Shown here one piece after another: positions 60,924-64,000 of a DNA stretch of 64,000 nucleotides. Source of the stretch: Parasedimentitalea psychrophila (GTDB lineage Bacteria > Pseudomonadota > Alphaproteobacteria > Rhodobacterales > Rhodobacteraceae); NCBI RefSeq assembly GCF_030285785.1, contig NZ_CP127247.1, positions 4,053,501-4,117,500 on the forward strand. Reading direction: 5' to 3'. Under the pieces are notes generated by a model. The model did not search any database, was not told the origin of the DNA, and saw nothing but the letters and a program-made list of their open reading frames with translations. Made by a program: the position numbers and the translations under genes. Numbering within the stretch: the stretch's first letter is position 1; the number at the start of each line of letters is the position of its first letter.

Positions 60924-61970
60924 ATGAGTTTAAGGGTAGCTATCGCGGGGTACGGCGTTGCAGCGCGTGCGCATGCCGAGGCCTATGCTGCGATTGAAGA
61001 ATTTGAGATTGTTGCTGTTTTCTCACCTGCCCCGGAAACCGAGTCTCCGCTGATTCGGGCGCAACTTGGCAGTCAGGTTGCGGTTTTCGACCAGTATGAT
61101 GAGATGTTGAACGCCGTTAACCCGGATGTGGTGTCAATCTGCACAATGCATGATGTGCACGCCGAACAGGCTATCAAAGCGGCCAAGGCTGGCGCGCATA
61201 TTGTATTGGAAAAGCCGTTTTGCACCAAAGAGGCTGATCTGGCCCGGTTGCGCCACGCCGTAGAGCTTGCTGGTGTCACGGTCTGCGCCGGATTTCACGA
61301 GTTTCACGAAGGCCAATTTCGCGCGGCGCTTGACCTTGTTGAACAGGGTGCGCTTGGCGCGCTGCATCTGATGGAGGTCGATTATCTTAACGGAATTGGT
61401 CCCTGGGCACCACAGTTCTGGTGGGCTAAAAGACGCGAGACGGGCGGTAGCAGCCTGTTGGTTGCGGGATGTCATGCGCTTCAGTTTCTAATGCTTTGCA
61501 AGGCAGGCATTGAGGTGACCGAGGTGACGTCTTACGCAAACTCTACCCGTTCATCTGAGTTTGCTGATGTCGAATATGACACCACCCAAATCTCATTGAT
61601 GAAGTTTGAGGATGGGTCCATCGGTAAGGTGACCTCCTGCATCGACGCCCAGCAGCCTTATACCTTCAGGGCCACTCTGGTGGGCAGTAAGGGGTCTTTG
61701 ATTGATCGCCGGTTTTCCAGCCCTGCCCCACACGGTGAAGGGCGGGAAAAGTGGACCGAGATCCAGGCCCGTCATCTGGATGATGGCGACGCCATAACTG
61801 GCGACATGTATCAGCCGATGTTCCGCGCGTTTCTGGACTGTATCAGCCAGGGCCAGCCAATGCGGTATTCGGATTTTGAGACCACAATGAAAATGCACCG
61901 GGTTCTATTTGCTGCAGACAAGTCGGCGCAGACAGGCCGGCCGGTCAAAATCAGTGAAATTGCGTGTTGA
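60924..61970 (+). CDS. Gfo/Idh/MocA-family oxidoreductase
   Basis: The 348-residue NAD(P)-dependent enzyme has a Rossmann N-terminus (VAIAGYGVAARAHAEAY), the EKPFCTK motif near residue 97 with the catalytic Lys, and the C-terminal Gfo domain (GGSSLLVAGCHALQFLM with the active-site His near 185). It probably oxidises a sugar, inositol or sugar-acid derivative. First gene of the plus-strand operon. Confidence 0.88.
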   Translation: MSLRVAIAGYGVAARAHAEAYAAIEEFEIVAVFSPAPETESPLIRAQLGSQVAVFDQYDEMLNAVNPDVVSICTMHDVHAEQAIKAAKAGAHIVLEKPFCTKEADLARLRHAVELAGVTVCAGFHEFHEGQFRAALDLVEQGALGALHLMEVDYLNGIGPWAPQFWWAKRRETGGSSLLVAGCHALQFLMLCKAGIEVTEVTSYANSTRSSEFADVEYDTTQISLMKFEDGSIGKVTSCIDAQQPYTFRATLVGSKGSLIDRRFSSPAPHGEGREKWTEIQARHLDDGDAITGDMYQPMFRAFLDCISQGQPMRYSDFETTMKMHRVLFAADKSAQTGRPVKISEIAC

Positions 61971-61992
61971 TGCCAACAGGCATGAAAAAGTG

Positions 61993-63108
61993 ATGAAGGG
62001 GAAGACGTTGTCAGAACGGGCGATCGAGTTAACCGGGATATCCAAGTCCTACGGGGCACAAATGGTGCTGGAAGATATCAACCTGACCATCGACCCTGGA
62101 GAGTTCGTGGTCTTTGTCGGCCCTTCGGGATGCGGCAAGTCAACATTGCTGCGGATGATTGCCGGTTTGGAGGAAATCACTGGGGGTAATCTTCAGATCA
62201 ACGGCCGCAACATGAACACGGTGCACCCGTCCAAGCGCGAAGTGGCGATGGTGTTCCAGTCTTATGCGCTTTATCCGCATATGACGGTGGGGCAGAACAT
62301 CGGTTTCAGTATGAGACTGGCGAAAGTCGGCAAGGCTGAAATCAATGAAAAAGTGATGCAGGTGGCAAAGGTTTTGCAGCTGGATCAACTGCTTGATCGC
62401 AAGCCTTCGGAATTGTCCGGGGGCCAACGTCAGCGGGTCGCCATCGGCCGCGCCATCGTGCGTGACCCTCAGGTGTTCCTGTTTGACGAACCCCTGTCCA
62501 ACCTTGATGCCGCCCTTAGGGTGCACATGCGTCTGGAGCTTGAGCGGCTTCATAAAAAGCTAAGCGCCACTATGGTTTATGTCACCCATGATCAGGTCGA
62601 GGCCATGACCTTGGCCGACAAGATCGTGGTTCTGAACGGCGGCGGCATTCAGCAGGCCGGCTCGCCGATCGAGCTTTATACCCGGCCATGCAATCGGTTT
62701 GTCGCCAATTTCATTGGTTCGCCGTCGATGAATTTTCTGGCAGCCGAACTGGGAGATGGCGGCCAGGTCGTGATCGCAGGTCAAACAGTAGCAACCCTGC
62801 CGGTACTGGCCAATGCCGTGTTGGGCGACGTTATGCTTGGCGTGCGACCTGAACATCTGCGGCTGAATGGCGAAGGTGAGTTCACTATTGAAGGCACCCT
62901 AAGCCAGAGCGAGCTGCTTGGAGCGGAAACGCTTCTTTATATAACGGCTGCGGACGGCACGCTGATGACAGTGCGCGAACCTGGAATTTCCCGCGTCCGG
63001 CCCGGCGACAAACTGAAACTCAGCGCCGATCTGCAAGATCTGTTCCTGTTTGAGAATGGCGACGGCGCTGATCAGGGCCGGGCGTTGATTGATTACGACG
63101 CGCGCTGA
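61993..63108 (+). CDS. ABC transporter ATPase, UgpC/MalK type
   Basis: The 371-residue ATPase has Walker A GPSGCGKST near residue 42, signature LSGGQRQRVAIGRAIV near 136, Walker B VFLFDEPLSNLDAAL and a C-terminal TOBE/OB-fold extension of the carbohydrate importer class. Start is uncertain between 61993 and an in-frame TTG at 62008 that follows AAGGGGA. No permease or binding-protein gene is present in the window; these may lie beyond its right edge. Confidence 0.88.
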   Translation: MKGKTLSERAIELTGISKSYGAQMVLEDINLTIDPGEFVVFVGPSGCGKSTLLRMIAGLEEITGGNLQINGRNMNTVHPSKREVAMVFQSYALYPHMTVGQNIGFSMRLAKVGKAEINEKVMQVAKVLQLDQLLDRKPSELSGGQRQRVAIGRAIVRDPQVFLFDEPLSNLDAALRVHMRLELERLHKKLSATMVYVTHDQVEAMTLADKIVVLNGGGIQQAGSPIELYTRPCNRFVANFIGSPSMNFLAAELGDGGQVVIAGQTVATLPVLANAVLGDVMLGVRPEHLRLNGEGEFTIEGTLSQSELLGAETLLYITAADGTLMTVREPGISRVRPGDKLKLSADLQDLFLFENGDGADQGRALIDYDAR

Positions 63109-63156
63109 AATCTTTCGGACTGACCTAACGACAAAAACCCCTGGGAGGGGTGAGAT

Positions 63157-63909
63157 ATGAGACTTGCAAACAAAACCGCCTTTATCACCGCAGCTGGCGC
63201 CGGAATCGGTCGCGCCACGGCACTGGCTTATGCCCGTGAAGGCGCCCGTGTCATTGCCACCGATATCAATGCTGATGCGCTGGATAGCCTGCGCGCTGAA
63301 TTGGCAGATATTTCAGCCGCCGGGCATGAGGTCGCGGTGCTGGACGTCACCAACCACGATGCGGTCAAAGGCTGCGTTGCGGCGCATCGCGACGTCAATG
63401 TGCTGTTTAACTGCGCCGGCTATGTGCATGAGGGCACGCTGGAATCTACCTCATCCCAAGACTGGGACCGCTCCTTTGACATCAACGTCAAATCGATGTT
63501 CTTGCTGACCCAGGCCTTTCTGCCGCATTTCATTGCCAATGGCGGTGCCAGCGTCATTTGTATGTCCTCTGCCGCGTCCAGCCTGAAGGGCGTGCCCAAC
63601 CGGTTTGCCTATACCGTGACCAAGGCAGCGGTGCTGGGGTTCATCAAATCGGTCGCCGCCGATTACATTGGTGACGGCATCCGGGTGAACGGCATTTGCC
63701 CGGGCACGGTGGATTCACCGTCGCTGGCCGGACGCATCAACCAGGCCGCAGATCCAGAAGCTGCCTGGAAGGCATTTGTTGCGCGCCAACCCATTGGCCG
63801 CGTCGGCACCGCCGAAGAGATCGCCGCCATTGCGCTGCATCTTGCAGGTGATGAATCCGCTTACACAACAGGAACATGGGTGGTCGCTGACGGCGGCATC
63901 ACGCTTTGA
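63157..63909 (+). CDS. SDR-family oxidoreductase, similar to 2-keto-3-deoxy sugar-acid dehydrogenases
   Basis: The 250-residue protein has FITAAGAGIGRATALAYARE, NCAGYVHEG, the active-site Ser then Y-T-V-T-K (RFAYTVTKAAVLGF) and CPGTVDSPSL. The overall pattern resembles the 2-keto-3-deoxy-L-fuconate dehydrogenase group, whose product is cleaved by an FAH-family hydrolase. An FAH-family gene is in the divergent arm. Ribosome site GGAGGGG. Substrate inferred. Confidence 0.83.
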   Translation: MRLANKTAFITAAGAGIGRATALAYAREGARVIATDINADALDSLRAELADISAAGHEVAVLDVTNHDAVKGCVAAHRDVNVLFNCAGYVHEGTLESTSSQDWDRSFDINVKSMFLLTQAFLPHFIANGGASVICMSSAASSLKGVPNRFAYTVTKAAVLGFIKSVAADYIGDGIRVNGICPGTVDSPSLAGRINQAADPEAAWKAFVARQPIGRVGTAEEIAAIALHLAGDESAYTTGTWVVADGGITL

Positions 63910-63926
63910 ACACTAAAGGCACAGCA

Positions 63927-64000
63927 ATGAGCATTGAAAGATTTCAGAAAAACCCGCGCATGAGCATGGCAGTAAAACACGCCGGAAGCCTGCATATCTC
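63927..64000 (+). CDS. RidA-family protein, cut by window edge
   Basis: An ATG at 63927 opens a frame to the window end: MSIERFQKNPRMSMAVKHAG, SLHIS. This is the N-terminus of a RidA/YjgF enamine-imine deaminase-like protein. It lies 17 bp after the SDR gene in the same operon. Confidence 0.7.
   Translation, partial: MSIERFQKNPRMSMAVKHAGSLHI

Noticed and set aside
1-64000. tRNA, rRNA and CRISPR arrays
   Set aside because: Reading both strands I found no cloverleaf with a T-loop consensus, no rRNA-like stretch and no regularly spaced repeats.

Overview
The window looks like a chromosomal segment of a Roseobacter-group alphaproteobacterium (Rhodobacteraceae). The pointers are the rplU-rpmA-GNAT-obgE-proB-proA order, an olsB-olsA ornithine-lipid pair, a ChpT phosphotransferase, a long-tailed L21, a complete SoxXYZABCD thiosulfate-oxidation core, and many TRAP, ABC and acyl-CoA catabolism genes. 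The genus cannot be fixed from sequence reading alone. No rRNA, tRNA or CRISPR array was recognised.

Layout. 1-960: an IS30-type element cut by the window edge. 1.0-5.5 kb: an SDR, an APH-family kinase-like protein, a quinone oxidoreductase, aroQ and a LuxR-type regulator. 5.8-16.6 kb: housekeeping (tsf, rpsB, olsA, olsB, DUF3553, chpT, proA, proB, obgE, GNAT, rpmA, rplU, a DUF2059 protein). 16.9-30.5 kb: sulfur oxidation. soxXYZA and soxBCD run on the minus strand, two metallo-beta-lactamase-fold genes (SoxG/H type) run towards them, and soxT1, soxW-soxV, soxS-soxR-soxT2 lie on the other side. A shared 10-bp word, ATATNTGAAT or close to it, sits at the promoters and is the likely operator of the ArsR-type SoxR. 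soxE and soxF are absent. 30.9-39.0 kb: a TRAP transporter joined to a CoxM/S/L molybdo-hydroxylase and CoxG, with a divergent TetR gene and a 17-bp inverted operator pair.

39.0-40.3 kb and 52.7-55.5 kb are insertion-sequence graveyards (IS5, IS21, IS3 and IS110 remnants, probably IS6). Between them, 40.4-52.6 kb is a tightly overlapping operon for aerobic CoA-dependent degradation of 2-aminobenzoate (anthranilate): bifunctional monooxygenase/reductase, SDR, MarR regulator, enoyl-CoA hydratase, acyl-CoA dehydrogenase, CoA ligase, a branched-chain-type ABC transporter and a RidA. 55.5-64.0 kb is a sugar-acid or acyl-amide type catabolic region: LacI regulator, an enolase paralogue lacking a catalytic histidine, APH-like kinase, FAH-family hydrolase, an M14-type deacylase, Gfo/Idh oxidoreductase, ABC ATPase, SDR and the start of another RidA. 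It carries two near-identical LacI-type operators.

The most unusual signal is in the two graveyards. Six short insertions (about 36-44 bp) share constant arms (CCCCTCTC on one side, TGCCGGGCAGTG on the other) around variable perfect or near-perfect palindromes. All six interrupt transposase coding sequence, in four different transposase types, and none was seen in the ordinary genes of the window. The IS110 element also has a structured non-coding left end that fits a bridge-RNA locus, and it sits at a precisely readable junction inside an IS3-family gene.
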